Assembly: GCA_026706735.1 (NCBI GenBank)
Contig: JAPOYD010000133.1
Location: 1 to 32,227, forward strand
Reading direction: 5' to 3'
Origin: Nitrospinota bacterium
GTDB taxonomy: Bacteria > UBA8248
DNA: 32,227 bases
Numbering within the stretch: position 1 is the stretch's first letter; each line of letters begins with the position of its first letter. Under the pieces are notes generated by a model, which was not told where the DNA came from, searched no databases, and saw only the letters and a list, made by a program, of their open reading frames with translations. This document shows positions 14,846-23,071 of the stretch, piece by piece. Both the position numbers and the translations under genes were made by a program.

Positions 14846-15970
14846 TTATTTTTGAGCCGAGACCTCAAACCCTTTCTGGATAAGCTCCAGCGTCACCGCA
14901 GTCTTGTTGGGCGGCATGTCCTTTGCGGTGTAGCGCGTCAGCGGGATGCACACCAGGGCGGGCACGTTTTGATCGCCATTCAGTATCGCCACGGCGTGAC
15001 CGACCCCCTGATACCCCATCGGAGTCGGCGTGATGCCGATGATCGTCGAGTATTGACCCTCTTTCAAATCCTGAATGGAGGCGGGGTCCAGACCGTTCGT
15101 GACGAAAGCCACGTCCTTGTACCGCGCCGGCAGCGAGTCGGGATCGAGCAGCAGGTTAAAGACCGAATACACCCATTTGATATTGGGATGGGCCTGAACC
15201 GCATTCTCGAATGATTTCAGCCCCTGGGCGGGATCGACGTTCTGCGTCGCCGAGACGGCGATCTTGACGCCCGGGTACTTTTCTTTCACCCGATCCGCGA
15301 AACCGGCTGCCCGTTTGGCCGACCAGGTGGCGTTGGCCGGCCCGGCGATCACGATGCCCTTCCCGGCATTCGGGCCGGTCTCCTTCACCAGGAGGTCAGC
15401 CGAATCACGACCCATCTGGTAGTCGTCCTGCATCACCATGTATGCATCCGGCGAGCTGGACTCGGTGGCCACGATCACGACCGGGATTTTCTCGCGGAGG
15501 AAAAGATTGGTGATTGCGACGCCGCCCTGGATATCGGTCGGGATGACCGCGACCGCGTCCACGCCTTTCAGCAGGAGACGCTCGGCCTGTTTGAGCTGCT
15601 GCTCGGGCGACGCGTATCCGGTCCCCGCCGAAACGAACTCGAGCTTCACGCCCGCCTCTTTGGCAGCCTTGAACGCGCCGCTCGAACCAGCCTGGTAGTA
15701 GTGTCCCGCCAGCGTGGGCTCCATGAAGCCGATAGTGTATCTGCGCTTCGCCTTTGGCGCGCGGTACGCCGCGGCTTCATCCGGGGTAGGAGAAACCGTG
15801 CAGGGAAGATTCGAATGCAGCTTCTTCGCCGTCGAAAGCGCCTGGTACTTCGCATAGGCTGCATCTTTGGGACTGATTTTGATGGCCTGGGCGCTGACCT
15901 CGATCCCTCCCCAGAACATAAGCACAAACGTGACGAGACCCAGCATGGCAATCATGGATTTGATACGCAT
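14846..15970 (-). CDS. Periplasmic sugar-binding-family solute-binding protein
   Basis: The 374-residue protein starts with a signal peptide (MIAMLGLVTFVLMFWGG, probable cleavage near the SAQA at residues 26-29). The mature part has the type I periplasmic-binding fold (Peripla_BP_4, ribose-binding/TorT-like): YTIGFMEPTLAGHYYQAG, the helix EQQLKQAERLLLKGVDAVAV, IPVVIVATESSSPDAYMVMQDDYQMGRDSADLL and GKGIVIAGPANATWSAKRAAGF. The ATG has AAAGGAG about 8 nt upstream. It is the fourth gene of the operon, between permease and ATPase. An adenine deaminase homologue in the operon raises a purine or nucleoside ligand as a possibility; sequence alone does not show the ligand. Confidence 0.92.
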   Translation of the reverse strand: MRIKSMIAMLGLVTFVLMFWGGIEVSAQAIKISPKDAAYAKYQALSTAKKLHSNLPCTVSPTPDEAAAYRAPKAKRRYTIGFMEPTLAGHYYQAGSSGAFKAAKEAGVKLEFVSAGTGYASPEQQLKQAERLLLKGVDAVAVIPTDIQGGVAITNLFLREKIPVVIVATESSSPDAYMVMQDDYQMGRDSADLLVKETGPNAGKGIVIAGPANATWSAKRAAGFADRVKEKYPGVKIAVSATQNVDPAQGLKSFENAVQAHPNIKWVYSVFNLLLDPDSLPARYKDVAFVTNGLDPASIQDLKEGQYSTIIGITPTPMGYQGVGHAVAILNGDQNVPALVCIPLTRYTAKDMPPNKTAVTLELIQKGFEVSAQK

Positions 15971-16006
15971 GGTGTTCTCCTTTGGCAGTGAAAACGATAT
16001 GTTGCG

Positions 16007-17110
16007 TCAAGAACCGCTTAACCGGGCGCCGCTGCCGCGAAGCAGCGATTTGGCCCATTTGAAGATCGCCCATTCGCCTATCCGTCGCCGCTGGTTGAAG
16101 GCGACCGCCACGACCAGCACGACGCCCGTAACCATCTGGCGCGCAAACTCCGAGACACCGACGATCTCGAGACCGCTGGTGAGTACCGTCAGGATCCCCA
16201 CCCCCATCGCAGCGCCAAGCAACCGGCCGACTCCGCCGCCGATCGCGGCGCCCCCGATCACCGCCGCGGCGATGGATTCAAGCTCCAGACCGGCCCCGAG
16301 GCTTGCCTGTCCAAGCGTGACCCTGGATGCGAGCATGACCCCGGCGGTTGCCGCGAAAAGGCCGCACATCGCATAGGCGAGAACCTCGTAACGGGCGACC
16401 GAAATCCCCGACAGCCGCGCCGTCTCACGCCCGCCCCCGATCGCATAGATGTAAAGACCCGCCCTGACGCGGTTGAGGAGCAGGTACGCAATGAATACGA
16501 CAACCAGCCCGACGCCCATTGTCCCCGGCAACGGCCCCCACTCGTCCGCCCCGAACGCGCTCACACCCCGGTCGGTAATCGGAACCGAAGCGCCGCTGCT
16601 CAGTTCGTTCGACAACCCGGTCAGGAATGTCAGCATCGCCAGGGTAGCCACGAAGGGGTTGACCCCCAGATACGCGATAACGAGACCGTTGACGGACCCG
16701 ACAAGGGCTCCGAGCGCCAAGGCCGCCGTGACGGCCCCGTACAGCCCGAGATCGTCGACGAGCAGCGCCAGCGCCGTGGAGGCGAACCCCGCAGTCGCGC
16801 CGACCGAGATGTCGAAACCACCCACGACGAGCACCAGCATCTGCCCGACGCTGGCGACCAGCAGCACCCCCGCCTGTCTGGCGAGATTCTCAACTGTCCT
16901 GACCGAAAGAAAGATGTCGGGTTCTATGGCCGAGAACACGAGGTAGAGGAAGACGAGGACGAACAGCAACTGCACCTCAAGGCGCATCATTCCACGCGTT
17001 CGTTCCAAAGCGCCGACGGCCCAGGTCGTTTCCTGTTCGGGACCATTGCTGAAATGGTCGCCTGCGGCAGGATCGCCTGGTGTTTCGCTCTGATCAGTCA
17101 CCAGGGTCAC
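16007..17110 (-). CDS. ABC importer permease, ribose/xylose family (BPD_transp_2)
   Basis: The 367-residue permease has a hydrophilic N-terminus of about 45 residues and then eight to ten hydrophobic segments. Typical family blocks are LLVASVGQMLVLVVGGFDISVGA, split over the first loops, NPFVATLAMLTFLTGLS and ESIAAAVIGGAAIGGGVGRLLGA near the C-terminus; the last is the loop that contacts the ATPase. The start is GTG with GGGGGG about 3 nt upstream. It follows the SDR gene by 17 nt and precedes the binding protein by 36 nt. Only one permease gene is present, so it probably works as a homodimer. Confidence 0.92.
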   Translation of the reverse strand: MTLVTDQSETPGDPAAGDHFSNGPEQETTWAVGALERTRGMMRLEVQLLFVLVFLYLVFSAIEPDIFLSVRTVENLARQAGVLLVASVGQMLVLVVGGFDISVGATAGFASTALALLVDDLGLYGAVTAALALGALVGSVNGLVIAYLGVNPFVATLAMLTFLTGLSNELSSGASVPITDRGVSAFGADEWGPLPGTMGVGLVVVFIAYLLLNRVRAGLYIYAIGGGRETARLSGISVARYEVLAYAMCGLFAATAGVMLASRVTLGQASLGAGLELESIAAAVIGGAAIGGGVGRLLGAAMGVGILTVLTSGLEIVGVSEFARQMVTGVVLVVAVAFNQRRRIGEWAIFKWAKSLLRGSGARLSGS

Positions 17111-17127
17111 AGCCCCCCGAACCTCGA

Positions 17128-17889
17128 TTAGTTGGTCGTATAGCCGGAGTCGACGAGTAGATGGTGCCCATGAATCATCCGCGCGTCGTCCGAGGCCAGG
17201 AAGACGGCTGCTCTGCCGATGTCCAGGGGATCAGGCAGGGCGCCGGCGGGCACCCTCGGCATGTACGCCGCCTTGAAATCGGGGTCGTCGAACAGCGGCC
17301 TGACCATGTCCGTCATCGTGGCGCAGGGGCCGATCAGGTTGACGTTGATTCCGTGCGGCCCCCACTCGATCGCGAGCGCCTTGGAGAGCAGCAGCACGCC
17401 GCCTTTTGTTGAACAATAGACCGAGAAATTCGGCATCCCGACGACGGCGAATATAGAGCCGAGGTTGATGATGCGCCCGCCGCTCTTGCGCTCGGTCCAC
17501 CGCTTGCCGGCCTCCTGGCAGCAGAAGAACAGCGCCTTCATGTTGGTGTCGGCTACCTCGTCATACTGCGCCTCGGTGACGTCGAGCGCAGGACGATCTC
17601 CTTGTACGCCCGCGCTATTGACGAGAATGGTCGATTCGCCTAGCGCCTCCTCGGCTTTGTCGAAAACCCCCGGGATCGAGGCGACATCACGGAGTTCCGC
17701 CGCGATACCGACAGCCTTTCCGCCGCGCTGCTCGACGCCGTCAACCGTTTCGGCGAGGGCGTCTTCGTCTCGCCCGACCACGGCCACGTCGGCGCCCTCA
17801 TTCGCGAATTCCCACGCAATCGCCTGTCCAAGCCCCCGCGATCCGCCGGTCACGATTGCGACCCGGCCCGCCAGCTTTCCGTCACTCAT
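17128..17889 (-). CDS. Short-chain dehydrogenase/reductase
   Basis: This 253-residue classical SDR has the cofactor motif TGGSRGLG (residues 14-21), NSAGV (91-95) and the catalytic set Ser145, Tyr158 and Lys162 (NLGSIFAV, VYCSTK). It ends with HGHHLLVDSGYT, typical of gluconate 5-dehydrogenase/3-oxoacyl-reductase-like SDRs. An arginine follows VVG at position 40 (VVGRDED), suggesting NADP(H). The ATG has GAGGGAGAG close upstream; an in-frame extension upstream is arginine/serine-rich and overlaps the deaminase gene, so it was rejected. It lies 28 nt after the deaminase and 17 nt before the permease. It probably oxidises or reduces the imported compound or the deaminase product. Confidence 0.92.
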   Translation of the reverse strand: MSDGKLAGRVAIVTGGSRGLGQAIAWEFANEGADVAVVGRDEDALAETVDGVEQRGGKAVGIAAELRDVASIPGVFDKAEEALGESTILVNSAGVQGDRPALDVTEAQYDEVADTNMKALFFCCQEAGKRWTERKSGGRIINLGSIFAVVGMPNFSVYCSTKGGVLLLSKALAIEWGPHGINVNLIGPCATMTDMVRPLFDDPDFKAAYMPRVPAGALPDPLDIGRAAVFLASDDARMIHGHHLLVDSGYTTN

Positions 17890-17917
17890 GATCTCTCCCT
17901 CTTGGTTCCGGTTTGCG

Positions 17918-19687
17918 TCATTCCACGACCAGCGACACCATCTCCGGCGGGTCAACCCGCAACAACCCTTCGTCGGAAAGCCGCAGGTCGCCGATTTCGC
18001 CGCAGGCGAAGCTGAACTCAAGCTGCGAGAACGGACTCGCGAGGTCGCACCCGAGCTCGCGTATGGCGTCGAACACCTTATCGAACTTCGCCGTGACCGT
18101 CTCCGTCGGTTCTTCGGACAAAAGCCCGAGAAGGGGCAACTCCACCAGCGCGAGGATCTCGCCATCGGCGACAACGATCTTCCCGCCTCCGATCTCGGCG
18201 AGCTTGTTCATGGCGAACGCCATATCGGATGTGTTCGCACCGACCGCAACCAGATTCTCGCAGACGGCGTTGACGGTCGACGCAATCGCCCCGCGTTTCA
18301 GTCCGAAGCCGCGGACGAAGCCGTTGCCGATGCGCCCCCCTCCCTTGCCGAACCGATCGGCCATCGTGAGCGGCAGGATGTCGTTGTCGATATCCGGCCT
18401 TATCACGCCGTCTTCGACGCCTAAGACCGCTCTTCCGTCATCGGTTACGAGGCTGCCGTCCGTCACGCCGATCACGCGAACGGTCACCGGGCCCTCGGCA
18501 TCGGTCCGAGGCTCAAGAGCGACTGGCGTGATCTCACGTTCAATCTTTACCGTACCGCGGAAGTTGCCCGGATATTCGATGGGGGCCAGGTCCGCCAGGA
18601 ACTCGCCGTCCCGGACGATGGTCTCGCCGCCTACGAATACGCGGGCGATATCAAACCTGACCAGGTCGTCGACGAAGAGGATGTCAGCGTAGCGGCCGGG
18701 AGCAACCGCCCCCATGTCCCTCTGCAGATAGAATGCCTCGGCGACATTGAGGGTCGCCATCTGAACCGCGATTACGGGCGGCACCCCGTTTCGAACGGCC
18801 ACGCGGATGTTATCGTCGACCCCGCCCTCGCGCAGCAGCTTCTCCGGCGATGCGAGATCGGCGCACATCGCAAGCGCTCTCGGGTCGATCTTGTGCTCTA
18901 GATACGCCTTGACGAGTTCGGGCACGTCTATGGCGCCTGAACCGAGCCGCATGAGCAGGCGGAAGCCGGCCCGGGTCTTGTCGACCGCTTCGTCCGTCGC
19001 AATGGACTCGTGGTCGGTGCTGGTTCCGACCGCGGCGTATGCCTGCATCTGGCGCCAGCTCGCGCCGGCGGCATGCCCCGTAATCGTTTTGCGCTGCTCC
19101 AGGCACCTATCGAAGAGGTCCAGGTAATCCTCCCACTTCTCGCAGACCGGCAGGAACGGCGGCTCCTCCAGGCCCACGCAGTTTTCCCAGTCGAGCATCT
19201 CGTTCATCTCTTCGACGCTGACGCCTGGCGTGGGTTCGAGACCGAGTTCCCGGTTCTGCAGGTGTGCGAGCGTGGGGACCAGGAATATGAGCCTGAGCGG
19301 GGTGGCCTCGAGCGCATCCTTGAAAAACCGGATCGCGTCCCGACCGCCGACGATCCCCTGGCCGTAGAAGCCGTCCGCGTAGGCGGTGACGCCGTGTCGC
19401 AGCATACCCTCGACGAACTCGTTCACGCCCAGGTAGGAGTGATACATGTGGAGGTGGCCGTCGACCAGGCCGGGCGTCACATAGCGGTTCTCCGCGTCGA
19501 TGACTTCCGTGTTCCCGCCGATCGCGTAATCGATGTCGCCGACCGCCGCTATACGGTCGCCCTTGATCGCGACCCCGGCGCTGTAGATTTCACGGGTATG
19601 TACGTTGACGACGCGGCCGTTCGTTATCGCGAGATCCGCAGGTTCGTTGCCAAGGGCAACGTCGATCAGGGCTCGGCGTGAGGACAT
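17918..19687 (-). CDS. Adenine deaminase-family amidohydrolase, divergent active site
   Basis: The 589-residue protein has the full adenine deaminase (Ade/YerA) layout: an N-terminal composite domain (LAITNGRVVNVHTREIYSAG), a metal-dependent TIM barrel and the C-terminal adenine-deaminase domain ending ...PPEMVSLVVE. Metal-site motifs visible are DGHLH (His78, His80), TGHAAG (His205), STDHES (His226) and CADLASP (Asp276). Authentic Ade enzymes have HxHIESS and TDD at the first and last sites. Here the first site reads HLHMYHSYL, losing the conserved glutamate, and the last is ADL. The true substrate may therefore not be adenine. The ATG at 19687 is favoured by GAGGAG upstream and by the family N-terminus. 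It leads a five-gene operon with an SDR and a complete sugar-type ABC importer. Confidence 0.85.
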   Translation of the reverse strand: MSSRRALIDVALGNEPADLAITNGRVVNVHTREIYSAGVAIKGDRIAAVGDIDYAIGGNTEVIDAENRYVTPGLVDGHLHMYHSYLGVNEFVEGMLRHGVTAYADGFYGQGIVGGRDAIRFFKDALEATPLRLIFLVPTLAHLQNRELGLEPTPGVSVEEMNEMLDWENCVGLEEPPFLPVCEKWEDYLDLFDRCLEQRKTITGHAAGASWRQMQAYAAVGTSTDHESIATDEAVDKTRAGFRLLMRLGSGAIDVPELVKAYLEHKIDPRALAMCADLASPEKLLREGGVDDNIRVAVRNGVPPVIAVQMATLNVAEAFYLQRDMGAVAPGRYADILFVDDLVRFDIARVFVGGETIVRDGEFLADLAPIEYPGNFRGTVKIEREITPVALEPRTDAEGPVTVRVIGVTDGSLVTDDGRAVLGVEDGVIRPDIDNDILPLTMADRFGKGGGRIGNGFVRGFGLKRGAIASTVNAVCENLVAVGANTSDMAFAMNKLAEIGGGKIVVADGEILALVELPLLGLLSEEPTETVTAKFDKVFDAIRELGCDLASPFSQLEFSFACGEIGDLRLSDEGLLRVDPPEMVSLVVE

Positions 19688-20194
19688 GGCTCCAATCTCC
19701 TCTGTAGATTGGGCATTCCCGCTGGCTTGAATTGTCGGCCACCGGCCGGAACCGGATGACCGACAATATTTTATGAACTGCACAGGATGAGAGAATTATA
19801 CATGACTTCGAGATCAGGCACAAACTTCTCGACGAGCGTTCCCTGGAGCACATCCGCCGTGGCTCGCGATTCTTCAACGAAGAATTGCCTGATGGACCGG
19901 GCCGCAATGAATTGATTGACTTCCGTGATTTGTGCCTCATTGGTTGTGTCCAGCAAACGGCGAAGCGCAAGATGTGGAATGAAGTTATCCGTCCGAAATC
20001 GACCGAAGATGAGCGCAGGGGGCTGTAATTGAGAAAGGAGTGGTGAAAGCCTCGCCGTATATCCGTCCCATCCGGCGCGGCTCTCATCGCCAATGGCAAC
20101 GACGCGTTATATAGTTCGACATCACGAATCACCGCACGCCGGGAACGCCCTGTGCGACAAATCCACGAACTCTCAAAAACCGGGAGCCGATTCA
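19688..20194. other. Intergenic region upstream of the deaminase operon
   Basis: This region should contain the operon promoter, but I could not single one out. It also contains overlapping open frames on the two strands with protein-like composition and no start codon in the right place, described separately as a possible relic. The stretch from about 20093 to 20194 is in frame with the acetyltransferase but shows no family match and is treated as upstream DNA. Confidence 0.4.
19771..20090. pseudogene. Possible gene relic, strand unresolved
   Basis: Plus strand, 19777-20028: 83 codons open from a stop, reading ...DERIIHDFEIRHKLLDERSL... and ending ...KSTEDERRGL, with no ATG or GTG near its beginning. 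Minus strand: about 105 codons ending at 19771, reading ...RAGWDGYTARLSPLLSQL... then RRLLDTTNEAQITEVNQF and ...VPDLEVMYNSLILCSS, again without a start until a TTG at 19956. Both look more like protein than random frames, but at most one is likely to be real. I recognise neither. A decayed gene is the simplest explanation. Confidence 0.3.
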
Positions 20195-20740
20195 TTGAAC
20201 AAGGCCGACTCGAATGCCGGGCCGCTCGTCCGCGACGCCACCGAAGATGACCTGCCCGCGGTACAGGAGATATACGCCCACCACGTGCTGCATGGCGTGG
20301 CCACGTTCGAGGAGAAGCCGCCCGATTTGGAGGAGATCCGCCGACGCTTCCGCGCCGTAAAAGAGAAAGGCCTCCCCTGGCTCGCCGCGGAGGTGGAAGG
20401 CGCCGTCTGCGGCTACGCCTATGCGGCGCCCTACCACCACCGGCCGGCCTACCGCTTCGCCGCCGAAAATTCCGTCTACGTCGATCATCGCGTCATGCGC
20501 CAGGGGCTGGGTGCTGCGCTGCTCGACAGGTTGATCGACTCTTGCGCCCGAAAGGGCTTGCGCCGGATGGTCGCCGTCATCGGCGACAGCGCGAATGCGG
20601 CCTCCATCAGGCTGCACGAGCGCGCCGGTTTCCGGCTCGTCGGCGTATTGCCGTCGGTCGGCTTCAAGCACGGCCGATGGCTCGACTGCGTGATCATGCA
20701 GCGCGCGCTCGGTGATGGCGACGGGACTTTGCCTTCTTGA
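20195..20740 (+). CDS. GNAT N-acetyltransferase, phosphinothricin acetyltransferase-like
   Basis: This 181-residue acetyltransferase of the PAT/MnaT type transfers acetyl from acetyl-CoA to a small amino compound such as methionine sulfoximine or a related toxic amino acid. Visible: VRDATEDDLPAVQEIYAHHVLHGVATFEE split over the first helix and loop, LAAEVEGAVCGYAYAAPYHHRPAYRF, SVYVDHRVMRQGLGAALL with the acetyl-CoA-binding RQGLGAAL, NAASIRLHERAGF, and VGFKHGRWLDCVIMQ at the end. The chosen start is TTG, preceded by GGGAG 9 nt upstream, because it gives the usual 170-180 residue length. An ATG at 20093 would add 34 residues with no family match. It stands alone in front of a broken toxin-antitoxin locus. 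Confidence 0.87.
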   Translation: MNKADSNAGPLVRDATEDDLPAVQEIYAHHVLHGVATFEEKPPDLEEIRRRFRAVKEKGLPWLAAEVEGAVCGYAYAAPYHHRPAYRFAAENSVYVDHRVMRQGLGAALLDRLIDSCARKGLRRMVAVIGDSANAASIRLHERAGFRLVGVLPSVGFKHGRWLDCVIMQRALGDGDGTLPS

Positions 20741-20747
20741 TTCATGA

Positions 20748-20825
20748 ATTGTAGCGTGCGTTGATGGGCTGCGTTGGAGCGGCGACGGCGCGGCTCTACA
20801 CGTCGACTTGGAGGACTACCACTGA
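20748..20825 (+). pseudogene. HigB toxin relic: C-terminal 25 codons
   Basis: After an in-frame stop, this frame reads IVACVDGLRWSGDGAALHVD and then LEDYH before its TGA. HigB toxins typically end in a segment like F-R-W-x-D-G-x-A-x-x-V-E-I-V-D-Y-H, which matches the last 17 residues. The rest of the toxin, about 70 residues, is absent; the acetyltransferase stop lies only 7 bp upstream. The TGA overlaps the HigA ATG by one base (TGATG), the usual higBA coupling, which supports the call. It cannot encode a working toxin. Confidence 0.7.
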
Positions 20826-21178
20826 TGCGCAAGAAAGAACTCTCCGCGGGCGCGGGCGCGATGCGGGTATCCCATCCGGGTGAGGCCTGGAGCGTCATAT
20901 TCAAGGAAGGTCTCCGCCTTAGCGTCACCGAAGCTGCAAAGCGCATGGGCGTCTCCCGTCAGCGGCTCCACACCGTCATCCGCGAGAAGGCTCCCGAGCG
21001 CGTCACGCCGAACCTGGCGCTCCGCTTCACCTGGCTGTGCGGCAAGGACGACGAGGCGGCGAAGCTGTGGCTGCGCATGCAGATGGCTTATGACCTCGAA
21101 GCGGCGAAAGGCGAACTCGCCGACATTCTGCCCGGCATCGAGCCTGTGAGTCCGCCGAAAGACGCCGTCTCCGCCTGA
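20825..21178 (+). CDS. HigA-family antitoxin (XRE-type helix-turn-helix), apparently orphan
   Basis: The 117-residue protein matches HigA antitoxins: HPGEAWSVIFKEGLRLSVTE, then the helix-turn-helix VTEAAKRMGVSRQRLHTVIREK, then the HigA signature in which ALRFTWLCGKDDEAAKLWLRMQMAYDL corresponds to the usual A-L-R-L ... W-L-x-x-Q-x-x-Y-D-L. It would normally repress its own operon and neutralise HigB mRNA interferase. The ATG overlaps the stop of the toxin relic as TGATG. An upstream in-frame GTG (20774) would add 17 residues across the toxin stub and is rejected. Since the toxin is truncated, it may persist as a lone repressor or an anti-toxin against other HigB copies. Confidence 0.85.
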   Translation: MRKKELSAGAGAMRVSHPGEAWSVIFKEGLRLSVTEAAKRMGVSRQRLHTVIREKAPERVTPNLALRFTWLCGKDDEAAKLWLRMQMAYDLEAAKGELADILPGIEPVSPPKDAVSA

Positions 21179-21283
21179 AAAGCCAGAAGACGAACAACGC
21201 CCCGACCGACTACCGCGCCCCGCCGTGTGCGTAACGAGGAGCCGACCATCAAGGGGTTGAAAAAGCCGGAGAGGAGAAATTTG

Positions 21284-21356
21284 TGTAGGGGTCGCATACA
21301 TGCGACCCGGCCTTTGTTCGCCGCCCCTGATGGGCCGCATATATGCGGCCCCTACA
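21284..21356. repeat. Palindromic element with TGTAGGGG/CCCCTACA ends
   Basis: The outer ends TGTAGGGG and CCCCTACA are inverted repeats. Inside lie two different near-perfect palindromes, GGGTCGCATACATGCGACCC and GGGCCGCATATATGCGGCCC, at the left and right sides. The element at 31218-31293 has the same design with related ends. It lies between the HigA gene and the SulP array. Confidence 0.7.
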
Positions 21357-21414
21357 AAACCGTCCCTTCCCGGTTACGCCAAACCCTCATTCACCAGGGC
21401 TTTTTCAACACCCT

Positions 21415-23031
21415 CTACACCCCCAGGATGTTCTTCGCGGTCTCCCGCGCCTCCTCCAGCGTCTCGACGATACGCTCCCCGGGCACCCCTCGCAGGACGT
21501 CGAGGGCGCGCAAGGTGTGCGCGACGTCGCCCCCGAGGCCCATCACGACGAACGCGGTGCGCTCCTGCGCGGCGACGTCCATGAGCCGCCTGATGAGCAT
21601 GGCGGCGCTGTCGTCGAGATGAGTGGCTTCCGAGAAATCGAAGATGACGACCTCGTGATCCTTGATGTCCGCGCTGATGGCCGCGACCAGCTCATGGGAT
21701 GAGGCGACGGTGAAGCTCCCCCGGAGCCCCACCAGGCCGACGCGCGCCGCATAGGGGTTCACGGCAACCGGCTCCTTCGCCTCACCGAAAAATATATTGT
21801 CGAGCATCGGCACGGATACCACGTTGTCGATCTCCAGGCGCTCGAGGTGCCGCGCGTGGGCCATCCCGGCGGCGATGAGGCCGATGGCCACGGCGGTCAG
21901 CAGGTCGACGAACACCGTGAGGCCGAGCGTCATCAGCATGACGAAGAGATGCTCGCGCCGGATGTGGCGCAACCGCGCGAGCAGCCGCCAGTCGATGATG
22001 TCCCAGCCCACCTTCATCAGCACGCCCGCGAGGGCGGCGAGCGGAATCGACTCGACGTACCGACCCAGGCCCAGCAGGAGCGCCAGCAGCAACACGGCGC
22101 GCAAGACGCCCGAAACCGGCGTCTGCCCGCCCGCGCGGATGTTCGTCACCGTGCTCACGGTGGCGCCGGCGCCGGGCAGTCCGCCGATGAGGCCCGCGGC
22201 CATGTTGCCGATCCCCTGCCCCACCAGTTCGCGGCTCGGATTGTGGCGCGAGCCGGTCAGCGAATCGGCCACCAGGGCGGCGAGGAGGCTGTCGATGGAG
22301 CCCAGCAGGGCGAGAACGATCGCGGGCTGCAGGGCCCCCACCAGGAAACCGGCGGAGGGCAGACCCAGTTGCAGTCCCGGCAGGCCGGCGGGCATCCGCC
22401 CGATGGTGGGCGCTTCATTCAGCCACAAGACGCCCAGAAACCAGCCTACGAGAAGCGCCATCAGCGGAGGAGGCAGAAACCTCGCAAAGCGGCGCGGCCA
22501 GAAGGCGAAGACGGCGAGCGCGGCGGCGCCGACGCCCAGGGCGTCAAGGTTGATCCGGGCCAGCGCCTCGGGGAGCGCGCGGATTGCGCCCATGAAGCCG
22601 CCCGGCGCGGGCGGCGCGCCGAGAAAGGGCAAAGCCTCGATCGCCAGAATGATGACGCCGATGCCGGACATGAAGCCCGAGACGACCACATGGGGCGTGT
22701 AGACCACGAAGCGCCCGGCACCCAGCGCGCCCAGAAGCACCTGCAGCAGGCCGCCCAGAACGACGATGCTCAGCGCCTCGGTGAGGTTCGCCGCGTGGGT
22801 GGTGACGATGACCGCCATGGCGACGGTCATCGAAGGCGCAGGTCCCGAGATGATGGCTCGCCCGCCGCCGAAGAGCGCCGCGAAAAAACCGAGCGCTATC
22901 GCGCCGTAAAGCCCCGCCGCCGCGCCGAGCCCTGAGGCCACGCCGAAAGAAAGCGCGAAGGGCAGCGCCACCACCGTCGACGTGAGACCGCCGAAGACGT
23001 CTCCGCGAAGCGTCTTGAGATCATAGTTCAC
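21415..23031 (-). CDS. SulP/SLC26 transporter with STAS domain, copy 1 (last in the array)
   Basis: A 538-residue SulP anion transporter: 12-14 membrane segments to about residue 410, then a cytoplasmic STAS domain (THLDDSAAMLIRRL). It is closest in pattern to cyanobacterial BicA, a sodium-driven bicarbonate transporter (GDVFGGLTS, FGVASGLGAAAGLYGAI). At positions lining the BicA substrate/sodium site it keeps Asp247 (GSIDSLLAA) and GAGAT (Thr291), but has Ala251 where BicA has threonine, and SGPAPSM in place of SGPTAPM (Ala65). The start is GTG with GGAAG upstream. It follows copy 2 by 40 nt, so the two are co-transcribed. Sulfate or other oxyanions are alternatives to bicarbonate. Confidence 0.9.
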   Translation of the reverse strand: MNYDLKTLRGDVFGGLTSTVVALPFALSFGVASGLGAAAGLYGAIALGFFAALFGGGRAIISGPAPSMTVAMAVIVTTHAANLTEALSIVVLGGLLQVLLGALGAGRFVVYTPHVVVSGFMSGIGVIILAIEALPFLGAPPAPGGFMGAIRALPEALARINLDALGVGAAALAVFAFWPRRFARFLPPPLMALLVGWFLGVLWLNEAPTIGRMPAGLPGLQLGLPSAGFLVGALQPAIVLALLGSIDSLLAALVADSLTGSRHNPSRELVGQGIGNMAAGLIGGLPGAGATVSTVTNIRAGGQTPVSGVLRAVLLLALLLGLGRYVESIPLAALAGVLMKVGWDIIDWRLLARLRHIRREHLFVMLMTLGLTVFVDLLTAVAIGLIAAGMAHARHLERLEIDNVVSVPMLDNIFFGEAKEPVAVNPYAARVGLVGLRGSFTVASSHELVAAISADIKDHEVVIFDFSEATHLDDSAAMLIRRLMDVAAQERTAFVVMGLGGDVAHTLRALDVLRGVPGERIVETLEEARETAKNILGV

Positions 23032-23071
23032 GGAAGGAAGCCCTTCGCCATCATATGACGCATCCTCCGCC

